DNA of 64,000 nucleotides from Colocasia esculenta (lineage: Eukaryota; Streptophyta; Magnoliopsida; Alismatales; Araceae). The position numbers and the translations under genes are program-made. The notes under the pieces were generated by a model. That model ran no database searches and was not told where the DNA came from. It was given only the letters and a program-made list of their open reading frames with translations. Position 1 is the first letter of the stretch. Each line of letters opens with the position of its first letter. The stretch is taken from assembly GCA_014218235.1 (NCBI GenBank), contig CM024758.1, forward strand, positions 68,210,206-68,274,205. Reading direction: 5' to 3'. This document shows, in pieces, positions 34,053 through 45,271 of this stretch.

Positions 34053-36257
34053 TGTTGCCCAGCTAGCTAGCCCAGAGGGGGGGGGGGGGTGAATGGGTTA
34101 TTAAAATTTGATCTTTGAATAAAACCTGTTCACTAAAAAGATTACACAACAGCTTGAACAGAAGTTAGAGTTAGAAGAAAAGATAGCAAGCGCATAAAAC
34201 ACAACCACACGACACAAGGAATTTTATCCTGGTTCGGAACTCCTCTTCACAGGAGACCTACGTCCAGTCCCTGAGCAATGCCTCAGGATTTCACTAACAA
34301 GGGAACAATCCCCTTAATGAAACTACAACACCCAGCTCAGCTGGTCTTCCTTCAACTCGAAGGGAACAACACCCTGGATACCACCAGGTCTTCCTTCACA
34401 ACCGAAGGGAACCACACCCTGGATACCACCAGGTCTTCCTTCACAACCGAAGGGAACAATACACAGAATAATGAAAGATTTTCAAGCCCCTAGATCAAGC
34501 TTTTGATAAGCAAAGATCTGAAGCAACTAGAACTGAGAGCAAGAAGATGTTAAGCAGGAAGCACTCTCAGAACTATACAAGCTCTCACAAAATTTTCACA
34601 AACTAGTTGAGAGCAAAAGAGCTAAAGTGTAGAGGAATGACAATTCTTGGCTCTGGACTTTCTTTAGAAGAATTGAGTACTTGAATATCTGATCGATATG
34701 TTCTTCTATCCTTCTGTCTTGAATTTATATCTTCAATTTGAAATCAAGACGTTGAAGTGTCCGTTGTCTCTCTTTTGAGTAGTCGTTAGACTAAGTGACA
34801 CCTGGAGTCTTGGAAGCTTCCAGTCAACAGTCTTTTGATTACTTGATCACGCAAAGATATAACTCTTCAGAAATATCCGTTGGTTTCTATTTGTTTAACG
34901 TTGTACTAAAGCTGGTTCAGAAGTCTGCACAAATGTCAAACTCAAGTAGCAGACAGCTAAGCTGTTTCTGATGTCAGTCAACGTCAGTAGCAATAGACAT
35001 GAAAATAGTAACACCAAATATCTTGATAATAGAAGACATAATCAGAGTAGACTAAAAGAAGGATGATATGGTCTGCATGCATGCAGAGATACGTTCAGAT
35101 CTCATAAATGCAAAAGCGTCAGAGAGATGTCTACGAGGACATTGACTAGTCAAAGTTTTTGAAGTCAATAAGATATCCAGATATGACTTATCAAAACGAT
35201 ATGAATACTGACAAGTCGTTATAGGGAGCAAGTCGTTATGATCACTTATCAAATCGTTTTGAACTCTTAAAGAAACTGTTATCACATGAAATCGTTACAA
35301 TCAACGAGTCGATGCGAGTTCTAAAGGAATCGTTATGATAACTTATGAAGTGGTTACAACAAGCAAGTCGTTGCGAGTTCTAAAGAAATCGTTATGATAA
35401 CTTATGAAGTCGTTACAACAAGCAAGTCGTTGCGAGTTCTAAAGGAATCGTTACGATGAATGCTTATAGAATCGTTACGGCGAACAAGTCGTTGTGAGTT
35501 CTAAAGAAGTTGTTACGATGAATGCTTATAGAATCGTTACGGCGAACAAGTCGTTGTGAGTTCTAAAGAAGTCGTTACGATGAATGCTTATAGAATCCTT
35601 ACGGCGAACAAGTCGTTGTGAGTTCTAAAGAAGTCGTTACGATGAATGCTTATAGAATCGTTACGGCAAACAAGTCGTTGTGAGTTCTAAAGAAGTCGTT
35701 ACAATGACTTATGAAGTCGTTATGACAAGCAAGTCGTTACGAGTTCTAAAGAAATCGTTACGATGACTTATGAAGTCGTTATGACAAGCAAGTCGTTACG
35801 AGTTCTAAAGAAATCGTTACGATGACTTATGAAGTCGTTATGACAAGCAAGTCGTTACGAGTTCTAAGGAAATCGTTACGATAACTTATAAGTCGTTATG
35901 ACAAGCAAGTCGTTACGAGTTCTAAGGAAATCGTTACGATGACTTATGAAGTCGTTATGACATCGACTTGATTGAAACAACATGACTTTTTCAGCCAGAA
36001 GGGAAATCGTTACGATAACAAATCGTTATGAAATCTAAAGCAATCGTTATGGTATCGATTTGTTTGCAATTTGGTCAGAAAGGAAATCGATCATAATACT
36101 TGTGAATTGAGAGTCTTACCTGATTGTCTTTGAACTTTCATTTTTCTTTTGTTTCCTGTTCTCAAGGCTCAAGAAATCCATTAGTACTATTTTGTTAATC
36201 ATCAAAATTAATATATAAATAAATGAATTATTTATTATGGGGACAGTTTGGTCATCA
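34053..36257 (-). repeat. S2 5' LTR (right copy)
   Basis: 2205 bp. It has a run of 13 G, a TATA-like gaatttatatc (34721-34731) and the TCGTTA array. It differs from the left LTR by one 59-bp unit fewer, a 12-nt insertion (cgataacaaatc region near 36015) and a few substitutions. It ends in TCA TCA before TSD ctcta. Confidence 0.95.
35205..36020. repeat. Tandem array in the S2 5' LTR
   Basis: The same 62-bp and 59-bp unit families as at 24108-24960, but four copies of the 59-bp marker. One unit is shortened (ataagtcg at about 35885). Copy number has changed since insertion, by unequal exchange or slippage. Confidence 0.93.
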
Positions 36258-37049
36258 CTCTATCCCCTAGAGAGTCCTAGGATGTTTTAGATAGAGATAG
36301 AGTCCAATCCCGAGTTAGAGAGAGAGTCCAAGTTGTGGGAGAGTTTGAGAGTCTATCTAGAGTTTGGATGGGCTTGGGGGCTCCCTAAGGATGAGGATAG
36401 GAGGTTTGGGTCGTAATCCAACTCAAAGAGACTTTAGATAGGCTCTAGGATGGAGAGAGAAGCCGAAAATCACGTAAAAACGTGTTTACGTGCATGGCGC
36501 TGTCGCGTCGGATCGTGGGGCCGCGTTCTGGTCGCGTCCATGCACCAGGTCGCGTCACTAGGGGCAGTGCACGCAGTGTCCACAAAATAGGTCATAACTC
36601 TTTCCACAGATATCGGATTGATGCGCCATTTGTTGCGTTGGATTCTAGACTCAAAGGGCTACATAATGATTGTATGATATGCCTAATTTAGATTATAAAT
36701 GAGGAAGTTATGAGCTCTCAAAGTGAAGGCATGTTCACAGGATTGGGCAGATTGCACAGTTTTGATGTTTCAAGTGATGTTTGGCAATGGGCTTGAGAAT
36801 GGGCTTGAAATTAAGGGTGAATGGGCTCATGATGGGCTATGGGAGGACTCCAAAGTGATGATCAATTTGGGACATTAATGATATGAACAAGAAATGTGCT
36901 CAACTTATAGGCCGAAAACGGCTGTCTACAATTGGTTTCACATGTTTGCACATCTACACGTTCGCATTGTTCACATTTGTACATTACACATTCACATGTT
37001 CGCACTACACAATTTGCACATATACACATTCACAATTTTACATTTAAAT

Positions 37050-37310
37050 GCCGTGACACATAGTCCAAACCACCACTAGAAGGACACATTCACATCACAT
37101 AACACATAACACATAGACGCCACCTAGGCAACACAGTGACGGCTCTTGGTACTGCGCAGACCGGGAGAAGTAATCTCCACCCTAACCAGTGGTACTTGTC
37201 CACCTCCAGGATTTCATCCTAATGCCCTTAGGATTTTAACACATTGAACCTTCCCGTGGGGACTTTTCCACGGTACAATTCCACAGCCCTCTATCGAAGC
37301 AGTGTCACAC
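37050..37310. other. Conserved hairpin block in C/F/H LTRs (C copy)
   Basis: A block far better conserved than its surroundings recurs at 50200-50460, 58360-58610 and 62285-62540. It contains ATCCTAA..TTAGGAT (37216-37234) and CCGTGG..CCACGG (37254-37273). In H the second stem reads CCATGG..CCATGG, a paired change. It would lie in the predicted leader intron. Confidence 0.6.
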
Positions 37311-39184
37311 ACGGCACAGTTTACACATTCCGATTTTTAACACACACATTTCATCCAATTTACGCATCACTTACGTTTTCTCTATTAAGCACATGGTTTA
37401 GTTTTCCTAAATCATGGTGCTACTATTTTACAGAGTTTAAACACTCAGTAATTTACACTAATCAGGTTGAAAACACATAATCAAACCATAATCATGATAG
37501 CATGCATTAATAACTCATTTTCACATGGAAATTTCACAATATAACCTACTGTTACCCAAATCTCATGAAAATGTAACCACACATGGTTTGCAGGTTTCAG
37601 ACCACTCATACAAATTTTCACATTTTTCTGAATTACACAGAATTTACAGAAAATGAAACACTCATTCACATGCCATTAATAATTTAGTTATCATGGAAGC
37701 ACAACATAAATGTCAGATTTGACAGTTCTCAGACCTGTACCTAACATGCACATTATCACAGATTTTTTTTGCGAATTTATCTCACATCATACTATTTACT
37801 GTGATTTTTACATGACCCTACACATGCTTTCTAGTTCCATTACCAAAATTGTAATAAATCACATGGTCATGGGAAAATTCCCAATTTTGCAGAGCATGGA
37901 CTGACATACATACACATGGTCTAGAAAACTTATGGCATTCAAATTCATCATGAATCATGTGAACAGTAGACTAACACAACCAGGGTCTCATCTAACATGC
38001 ATTTTTCATAAATGTAACCATTCACACTATTTTCAGAATTTCACAAAATCTCACAACGCATTCCACCATTCATAATACATAGCATATAACATTTAAAATA
38101 TATCCTCATGTGAAAAACTTCAGAAATTAATCATATATAAGGAAGAACAGCTTATTGTTCTGTCCTGAAGAACTAAACGGCAAAGGCTAGTCGTTCAAAA
38201 GGGTTAACGGCAGCATCGTCTGCCGCCAACTAAAGAGCTTAACGGTAAGGGATCTTGCCGTTAAGTTCCTGTCTATGCAAAAATACAGACCGAGCTCCAA
38301 AGAAAGGGTGAATGTGGGGGATCCAGGACACGAGTAAAATCCCATAAAATATCTAAGACCTACTGGACATATACATGCATCATGGGGATGGGTTACTTGC
38401 CTTTGAATAAATCTACAAATGGATTACAAGGTTGGAGAAACCCTCCTCGGCCAAAGCCAAGAAGCCTCCAAAACACCTCCACTCCGGCTTCTAGGATGAT
38501 CCTCGCAGCACACCAAAGCCGGGTATGTGTAGCCTGATGTTAAGGGTTCCTCCTTGACGAAGTAGATCGCCGGAAGAAGCCACCAGTCTTCAAATCTCAA
38601 GGCTCAAAGTTCTGGTTTCGCACAGGGACTTAGGGTTTCTAGGGTTTTCTTTGCCAAGAGACTAAGGGGTCTCTTCCAGCTGCTAAGGGGTGTTTCTATA
38701 TAAGTCTAGGCTTGGGGTATGCGTGGGCAGGGTCTGATGGAAGTTGAGAGCCGTTGGGAGACATCTCCCCAATCAGTGAGCAAGCCCAACCCGGAATTTC
38801 GGGGTCTGCTGCGCACAGAAAATTAGAGAAGTAGACGTCCACATCCATTGCCGTTTGCCTCATAATTGGCGTCCATCGACATGGACGTTTACTCAACATG
38901 GACGTGCATCCATGTTGACGCCAATTTGCTCTTCGGCCAGAGCATTAAACCAAGCAGAAAACCATATGTACGCTATATATATATACATGCAATATATATA
39001 GTATACTGTACACACTACTACCCCATGCAAACAAACAATAATTACATCTAAACATACACACGCATACATAAGTACACCTAGCTAATATGTACGTAGATAT
39101 CTACATATGTATACATAATATTTACACACAAGCACGAATCTACACACACAACAAAATAAAAGGACAAAATTTGAGGGCCTTACA

Positions 39185-39205
39185 CCTTGAAACTCAAACA
39201 TATCC
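39185..39205 (-). pseudogene. Element E pol fragment between C and B
   Basis: Twenty-one bases remain, made of the C TSD (ccttg), 11 nt of coding sequence and the B TSD (tatcc). On the minus strand they encode the FEFQG piece of the protease-RT linker, which continues into 17061 on one side and 48586 on the other. This confirms that C and B landed 16 bp apart in the same gene. Confidence 0.9.
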
Positions 39206-41467
39206 TGTGATGGAACACCTCGACCAAGCCCGTTAAACCAATAACGTACTTGATCCGAGTCCGCCTCCCGCGAACGGGCCGAAGCCTCGTAAGGGATACC
39301 ACACCACAGTCCGTGTAAACACAAAGGAACACACCATTTCATATATATATTTCACAAGTTTACAAAGCCATATTTCCATAAAAACTGAAAGAAAGTACAA
39401 GAGCATGGGGCATACCCCGAGGTACAACTGAAAGAAGTAAACAACTAGCTACACTTCTATTACTACAATTACACTGCTGCGACTACACTGCTGGAGGTAC
39501 TGACCTTGCACCGCTACGACGCGGCTCTGAACTGGACGACGGTCGAGAAACGTCCTCCTCGCCTACACCTGTGGGGGTAGGGGTGAGCCTCGCTAGTCAC
39601 TGGCTCAGTAGGGAACTCCCCCAACACCGAGCAAAACCAAACCACAAGTACGAAAGTAGTAAACAGTACCAACAATTTATAGAAAAGCTAAGCAAGATAT
39701 TAGAGCTGTAAAAGTACTCACCGTCTGCCGACTACGTAAAACAACTATAATAAATAAATAGCAAACCAGTATAAATGTACGAGCTAAAGTAGAGACAGCC
39801 AAACACGAGCCACGTGAACTGGTTCGCGACACCAGAGTCTGACTCGGACAAGCTAACACAGGTCTACCTCTCAGTCTCGCAGCCACGGACGAAAGGTTCA
39901 GCTGCCGCTCCACGTGAAAAGGTTAAGCAACTGTGGAGACCAACTAAACACCACCACCTGCGGACCACACGGTCGCAGGCCCATGCCTGACACCTCTGGA
40001 GACCCTGGCCTGGGCCCTCTAGAGTGAGGCACTGGAAAAGGACTAGCTGGGGACCAGTGTCGACTACTGGTGTCCGTACCCCCAACTACGAGCGCGCTAC
40101 AAGTGACTAAAAGACAAGTATGGCAGTCACTGTCCCACTGTCGTCTTTCCCTTAGCCGGATGTACAACTCAAGCAAAGGAGTGAGGGTGTCCAGGTCAGA
40201 CGACACAGACCTCGACGGTACAACACAAGTACCGGGACAAAGCCCCGAGCTAACAGCCTGGCTCACAGAGAACCTAGGGCACCCAACTGGAGAGGTAACC
40301 ACGGTAGGCGTCGTACTACTCGCCACGTACACAAAACCACGTGCACGTCACATAAACCACGTGAAGACTCACGTAAACTGCGTGCACTAGTAGTCCACTA
40401 CACGTGAACACCACGTAGACATGTAAAGAAACAACCAACTGCATACCCAGTACGCTAATCTCAGAAACCACGTGCGCTAGGTGCATCACAATTACCATTG
40501 CATCGCTCGATATCATTGAATATCTAATGTAACAACATTTTCATAAAAACATGTTGGCGGCATCATCGACTGCCGTCAATGGGATGTAAACGGCAAGGTA
40601 TCTAGCCGTTAATCTCCTAGCTGAAGAACCAGGCGTCAATCGATGTTGACGCCAAGCTCCTCAACTCCAGTTCCTGCAGAAACCCTAAACCAATTCTACA
40701 GGTATTCTTGGTCCCGAAACCATCGAGAAAACATGAGGAAATACTTCCTCTAACATCCACACACTATAAGCAAACCGTAACCATATGTTTTGCTACTTAT
40801 ATTAATCAAACCACCCTTTAACCCGCATGGATCACTTCCTTCCCAGAAACGCTGATTATCACATCATTTCATGCTTTCAGAACACATTAAAGCGATTAGA
40901 ATGAACTAAAGGGATCGTCCCCTACCTCAGGACACGCTTAAACCTCCTAAATTCTCCTACATCGCACCAAACCCTCCGCGAGCTCCTACGACGATTACAC
41001 CTCGCTCCGGCGTTTCCTTGGCCAATTCGTCACTGCCTCGCGTTCCACGATCCTCCAATTAACCTTTTGCAACCTTTAGAAGTAGTAGGGAAGCCAGGAA
41101 CATGAAAACAGGGCGAGGGAGAGGGAGAATGAGCTGAGGAAATTGTCCTGGGGTAGACCTATATTTTGCAGGTCGCACAGGTTGGCGTCAACCAGACTGT
41201 CGCCAATTAGACCGCAAAGATTAGACGTCCATATCCCTTGTCGCCAAGTTCATAGAGTAAACGTCAAAATACATGGACGCCAACACTGTCAACGACCACA
41301 CCTGGCCGTCAACTCCCTATCAACTACAGCAGGTTCTATTTTATCTCAGGACCAAACCTGTACCACACCTGCACACACCACACGACCAAACCACACTGGC
41401 CTCACAATGGCCACCACAACCAACACGCACATGATCCATAAGGATCCAAAAAGCACGCGACGTTACA
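39206..41467 (-). repeat. Element B 3' LTR (left copy)
   Basis: It contains CACGTG-rich sequence (about 40330-40480), dyads (40550-40670), a donor-like CTGAG|GTAGGGG (minus strand, near 40921-40930), TATA-like AAAATATAGG (minus strand, 41158-41168) and a second dyad cluster (41170-41310). Repeated cacgt motifs near 40320-40440 stand out. No coding is supported. Confidence 0.93.
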
Positions 41468-41580
41468 TTACTATCATCTAAAAAGAAAATTTCGACCTCG
41501 AAATTCATAATACAATTCAAACATAAACAATTTAAATATGCATTTTTACAAGTACTATCATCTAAAAGAAATACAAAACC

Positions 41581-42928
41581 TTATTCAAACAGATAGGGAT
41601 ACCCTTTAGCCATTTCCTCGGCTAACTCCCAGGTATCCTCACCACCCAACCTATTTTCCCATCACACTTTAACTAACTCGATTTCTTTATTTCTCAGCTT
41701 CTTTATCTTTCGATCAGTGATCTGCACCGGATACTCTGGCATAGTCATATCCCGCCTCAGGTCACCACCTTGGTAACTGATTATCTGAGTTGGATCCTCA
41801 ATACACTTCCTTAACATAGAAACATGGAAATCATCATGAACATCCGCAAAATCTACTGGCAAATCCAGCCTATAAGTTGTTTCCCAATTCTTTCAATTAC
41901 CTGGAAAGGTCCCACATACCTTGGACTCAACTTTCCAGTCTTGCCAAACCTCATAATACCTTTACTTGGGGAAACTCTCAAGAAAACAAAATCTCCCACT
42001 TCAAACTGAAGTGGTCTCCTCCGGTTATCTGCATAACTCTTTGCCTACTTTGAGCTGCTTGCAATTTTTCTTTGATAAGCTTTACTACTTCTGTGGTTTG
42101 CTGAATCAATTCAGGACCCACTAACTGCCTTTCTCCCACTTCATGCCAGTTCAATGGGGTTCTACATGGCCTTCCATATAAAGCTTCATACAGTGCCATC
42201 CCAAGATTGGTATGATAACTATTATTATAGGCAAACTCAACCATTCCCAAATGATGCTCCCAATTACCTCCCCAAACTAAACAACAAGCTCGCAACAAGT
42301 CTTCAATCATTTGAATAGTCCTCTTTGTTTGGCCATCTGTCTGGGGATGATAAGCGGAGCTATATCTCAGCTCAGTGCCAATTACTTTCTGCAGACTTCT
42401 CCAGAAACCAGAAGTAAATCTTGGATCTCTGTCAGACACAATAGTCTTCGGAATACCATGCAGTGGAACAATTCTTTCAACATAAACTTTTGCTAATCTG
42501 TCCACTGTCCAAGACATACTTACTGCTACTAATCTGCACACCTTGGTCAATCTGTCAACAAACACCCATATTCCATTATGCCCGGAACCCGATCTTGGTA
42601 AACCTGTCACAAAGTCCATGGCAATATCATCCCATTTCCATTGTGGAATGGGTAGTGGTTGCAATAGACCTCCAGGCTTCTGATGTTCTGCTTTAATCTG
42701 TTGACAGATAGCACATCTTGCAACAAATTCTGCTATTTCTTTTTTTATATGAGGCCACCAGAAATGCTTCCTCAAATCGTGGTATATTTTAGTACTACCC
42801 GGATGGATAGTGTACCTGGATTTATGAGCCTCTTCCAACATTCGCTGTTTTACCTCTCTTTCAGCTGGAACAAACAACCTGCCTCTGAGCTTAATCACAC
42901 AGTTATCATCAATGGTAACTCCTTCCAT
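41581..42928 (-). pseudogene. Element B integrase with C-terminal chromodomain-like region
   Basis: Frame 42928-41978 holds the zinc-binding N-terminus (CAICQQIKAEHQ) and the core with D in IAMDFVTGLP and D in VSDRDPRF. The catalytic Glu position reads GQTKRTIQ, so Glu is changed to Lys (codon 42323-42325). A frameshift near 41990 moves the GPF region and the chromodomain-like tail (FHVSMLRKCIEDPTQI) into another frame (41862-41662). A TGA interrupts the tail just before WENR. The final stop is at 41581-41583. The enzyme lacks its third catalytic residue. Confidence 0.92.
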
Positions 42929-44697
42929 TTTACAATTTCAGCTAAACTTACATCTACTCTCTGAGCTTCTACAATCTGCCAATATAAGGACGGCTCTAAA
43001 ACACTAGCAGCTAGTACTGCCCGTCGATGACTACTGGGCACATACAAGGAATTCTCTACTATTTCTTCATACAGCTTCCACTCTTTGATCATCATCAGAT
43101 TTATATATGCATTTCTGCTCAAGGCATCCGCTACAACATTGGCCTTACCTGGATGGTAAGCCAAACAGAAATCATAATCTTTCAAATACTCAATCCATCT
43201 GCGCTGACGGAGATTTAAATCTTTCTGCGAGAAGATATACTTCAAGCTTTTATGATCTGTAAAGATTTCAAATCTCTCGCCATACAAATAATGCCTCCAC
43301 ATTTTCAAGGCAAACACAACTGCTGCCAATTCCAAATCATGAGTGGGGTAATTCTCTTCTGCCGGCTTCAACTGCCTGGACGCATAAGCTATCACTTTTC
43401 CATGCTGCATAAGTACTGCGCCAAGTCCTCTCCTTGAAGCACCTGTATATACCACAAAACCACCACTTCCTGCCGGTAATGTCAATATGGGTGCTGATGT
43501 AAGCCTTTTCTTCAATTCCATAAAACTTTTCTGAGATTCACCGGACCACACAAAAGGCACACCTTTCCTGGTCAACTTGGTCATAGGTGTTGCAATTTTA
43601 GAAAAATCTTGTATGAAGCGCCTGTAATAACCTGCCAATCCCAGAAAACTTCTAATGTCAGTAATTGTCTTAGGCACTTCCCATTTCATTACGGCTTCCA
43701 CTTTACTCGGGTCCACTGCTACTCCTTTAGCTGAAATGACATGACCCAGAAATTGAATTTCTTTCAACCAAAATTCACACTTATTGAATTTGGCAAACAA
43801 CTGGTTATCCCTTAAAAAATGCAGAGTAAACCTCAAATGAGCTGCATGCTCTTCTTCAGATGCTGAATAAATCAGAATATCATCTATAAAGACCACAATG
43901 AATTGGTCTAAATACGGATGAAAAATTCTATTCATCAGATCCATAAAACCTGCAGGAGCATTAGTCAGCCCAAATGGCATAACCACAAATTCATAGTGAC
44001 CATATCTGGTTCTGAATGCTGTTTTATCTATATCCTCCTCTTTAATTCTCAACTGATGATACCCGGATCTTAAATCAATTTTAGAAAATACTTTTGCCGA
44101 TTGCAACTGATCAAACAGATCATCTATCCTCGGAAATGGGTATTTATTCTTAATGGTCACATCATTCAACTTCCTATAATCAATACACATCCTAAAACTT
44201 CCATCTTTCTTTTTCACACACAACACCGGTGCTCCCCACGGGGAATGACTCGGTCTAATAAACCCTTTCTGCAACAGCTCTTCTAATTGCTTTTTCAATT
44301 CTTTAAGTTCTGTGGGTGCCATCCGATATGGAGCTTTAGAGATCGGCATGGTACCTGGCAGCAACTCAATGGTAAAGTCCACCTCTCTATATGGAGCTAA
44401 ACCAGGCAAATCTTCAGGAAAAACATCAGCAAATTCCCTAACAACGGGAACTGCTTCCACTGACTGACTAGCTTCTACCAGACTTACCAAGGCTAAATAA
44501 GCCACACATCCAGCATTTATCAACTTTCTAGCTTTAATTGCAGAAATTAGAAACTTAGAGGTATAAAAAGGCATACCTTGATATTCAAATACTGCACCAT
44601 TAGGATGACAAAACCTGATCCTCTTCTTTCTGTAATCTAGCATTGCTCCATAAGTCTCAAGCCAATCCATACCCAAAATAATATCATAATCTGTCAA
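42895..44697 (-). pseudogene. Element B reverse transcriptase and RNase H
   Basis: The longest clean gypsy frame here: 600 codons, but opened by a stop (TAG at 44698-44700) rather than a start. It shows the protease tail (DYDIILGMDWL), RT with IDYRKLNDVTIKNKYPFPRI and the catalytic FIDDILIYS (about residue 270), the connection, and RNase H with FTDHKSLKYIF and KANVVADALSRN. The first RNase H aspartate is lost: VYTGAS in place of YTDAS (codon 43441-43443). A frameshift at about 42900 breaks the join to integrase. RT itself looks intact. Confidence 0.93.
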
Positions 44698-44700
44698 CTA

Positions 44701-45243
44701 CAGGGCATACAACCGACCCGGCATCTAATTCCCTTCAATCATAACAGGAGCTTCATCTATATAGCTCGAAGTGAGCAAAAACTCACCCGAGGGAACTTCC
44801 ACAACTAACTCACAAGACTTTTCCTCTAAAGGGTGAACCATACAATCCAAGAATTCTTCGGAAATAAAAGAATGAGAGGCACCCGAATCAAACAAAACTC
44901 TTGCTGAACAGTCATAAAGAGGTAAAATACCTTCTATCATATTTGATGCCTCCGCCTGGGCTCGGGTGATAGCCATAACCCGGCCCCTTCCCCGCTGCTG
45001 CGGTGCTCCTCTGCCACGTCCTACTTGTGGCTGCTGAAACTGCTGAGGCTGCTGCTGCTGCTGCACACCTCTTCCATACCCATATTCTCTCGGATAGGGG
45101 CAATTGCGGATCAAATGCCCCGGCTGATTGCAGTTATAACATCTATACCCTGGTGGAATAATGGGTTGCCTGGCAGTACTCTGCTGCGACTCCTCCACCT
45201 CTGGCCTACCACGACCTTGATGAAATTGCTGTCGACCTCCCAT
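44701..45243 (-). pseudogene. Element B gag C-terminus and protease
   Basis: Frame 45243-44725 carries the zinc knuckle CYNCNQPGHLIRNC (about 45100-45141), a Gln/Gly/Arg-rich linker (QQQQQPQQFQQ, RGRGAPQQRG) and the protease active site VLFDSGASHSFIS (about 44870-44900). Two TAG codons follow (44725-44727 and 44698-44700). A frameshift lies upstream between 45243 and 45272. The retropepsin would cut the polyprotein. DSG is intact. Confidence 0.9.
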
Positions 45244-45271
45244 CCTCTTCCTTTACCTTTAAATGCTTGCT

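Larger units (their letters stand above)
22930..36257 (-). mobile_element. Element S2: complete SIRE-type Ty1/copia retrotransposon
   Basis: It is 13,328 bp with TSD ctcta (22925-22929 and 36258-36262). LTRs are 2258 and 2205 bp, with TGTTGCCC/TCATCA ends on the plus strand. Minus-strand order: 5' LTR (right), PBS, gag with two zinc knuckles, protease, integrase, RT-RNase H, a long extra ORF, PPT, 3' LTR (left). The size, the G-run plus tgaatgg next to the LTR edge and the 3' extra ORF fit the SIRE/Maximus lineage. All genes carry frameshifts or stops, so this copy is dead, but the highly similar LTRs make it one of the younger layers. Confidence 0.95.
21885..36930. repeat. Solo LTR D, split by S2
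   Basis: The pieces 21885-22929 and 36263-36930 join across the S2 TSD into 1713 bp. It starts TGTAATCACAGG, ends TGTCTACA and is flanked by TSD attgg (21880-21884 and 36931-36935). No PBS, PPT or coding sequence is present, so it is a solo LTR. It is unrelated in sequence to the other LTRs here but has the same kind of GC-rich dyads (22049-22140; about 36485-36570). A direct duplication of about 180 bp (22497-22640 against 22678-22820) lies inside. A donor-like CAG|GTACTC sits at about 22039. Its transcription strand is probably minus, but this is not certain. Confidence 0.85.
20854..38400 (-). other. Predicted leader intron of element C (now split by D and S2)
   Basis: The donor in the 5' LTR reads AAAG|GCAAGTAAC (GC at 38400-38399), a good GC-type 5' splice site. 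The acceptor AAATTACTGCAG|CTT ends at 20854, 3 nt before the gag ATG, and is preceded by TCTAATAG-like branch sequence. Without the later insertions the intron is about 2.5 kb. It contains the AACGGCAAG palindromes, the conserved hairpin block and the PBS. F carries GAG|GTTAAGTAAC at the same spot, so GC and GT interchange there. Predicted only. Confidence 0.5.
17067..39184 (-). mobile_element. Element C: internally deleted Tekay-type gypsy element
   Basis: It has TSD ccttg (17062-17066 and 39185-39189). LTR starts are tgcgacgacc and ends are gggccttaca. The interior (18209-21041) keeps the leader, gag exon 1, the C-terminal half of RT, RNase H and integrase. Everything from the first gag intron to the RT active site has been deleted. 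Its right (5') LTR is split by solo LTR D and, inside that, SIRE element S2. It is closely related to F and more distantly to H. Confidence 0.93.
21042..39184 (-). repeat. Element C 5' LTR, interrupted by solo LTR D
   Basis: The pieces 21042-21884 and 36936-39184 total 3092 bp. They align with F and with both ends of the short 3' LTR. Contents on the minus strand, from the LTR 5' end: dyads (38830-38930), TATA-like TTATATAGA (38695-38703), leader exon, GC donor at 38400, an AACGGCAAG dyad cluster (about 38165-38285), a conserved hairpin block (about 37050-37310) and CACAT-rich simple sequence. The stretch 21360-21480 matches the C/F/H family LTRs. No gene is seen. Confidence 0.9.

Noticed and set aside
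21885..36930. D as a complete element with S2 as its interior
   Set aside because: S2 has its own LTRs and its own TSD (ctcta), while D has different ends and TSD (attgg). D alone lacks PBS, PPT and coding sequence.
39677..40332. ORFs in the B LTRs (also 46804-47459)
   Set aside because: They overlap in several frames in LTR DNA, and the pair matches only because LTRs are duplicates.
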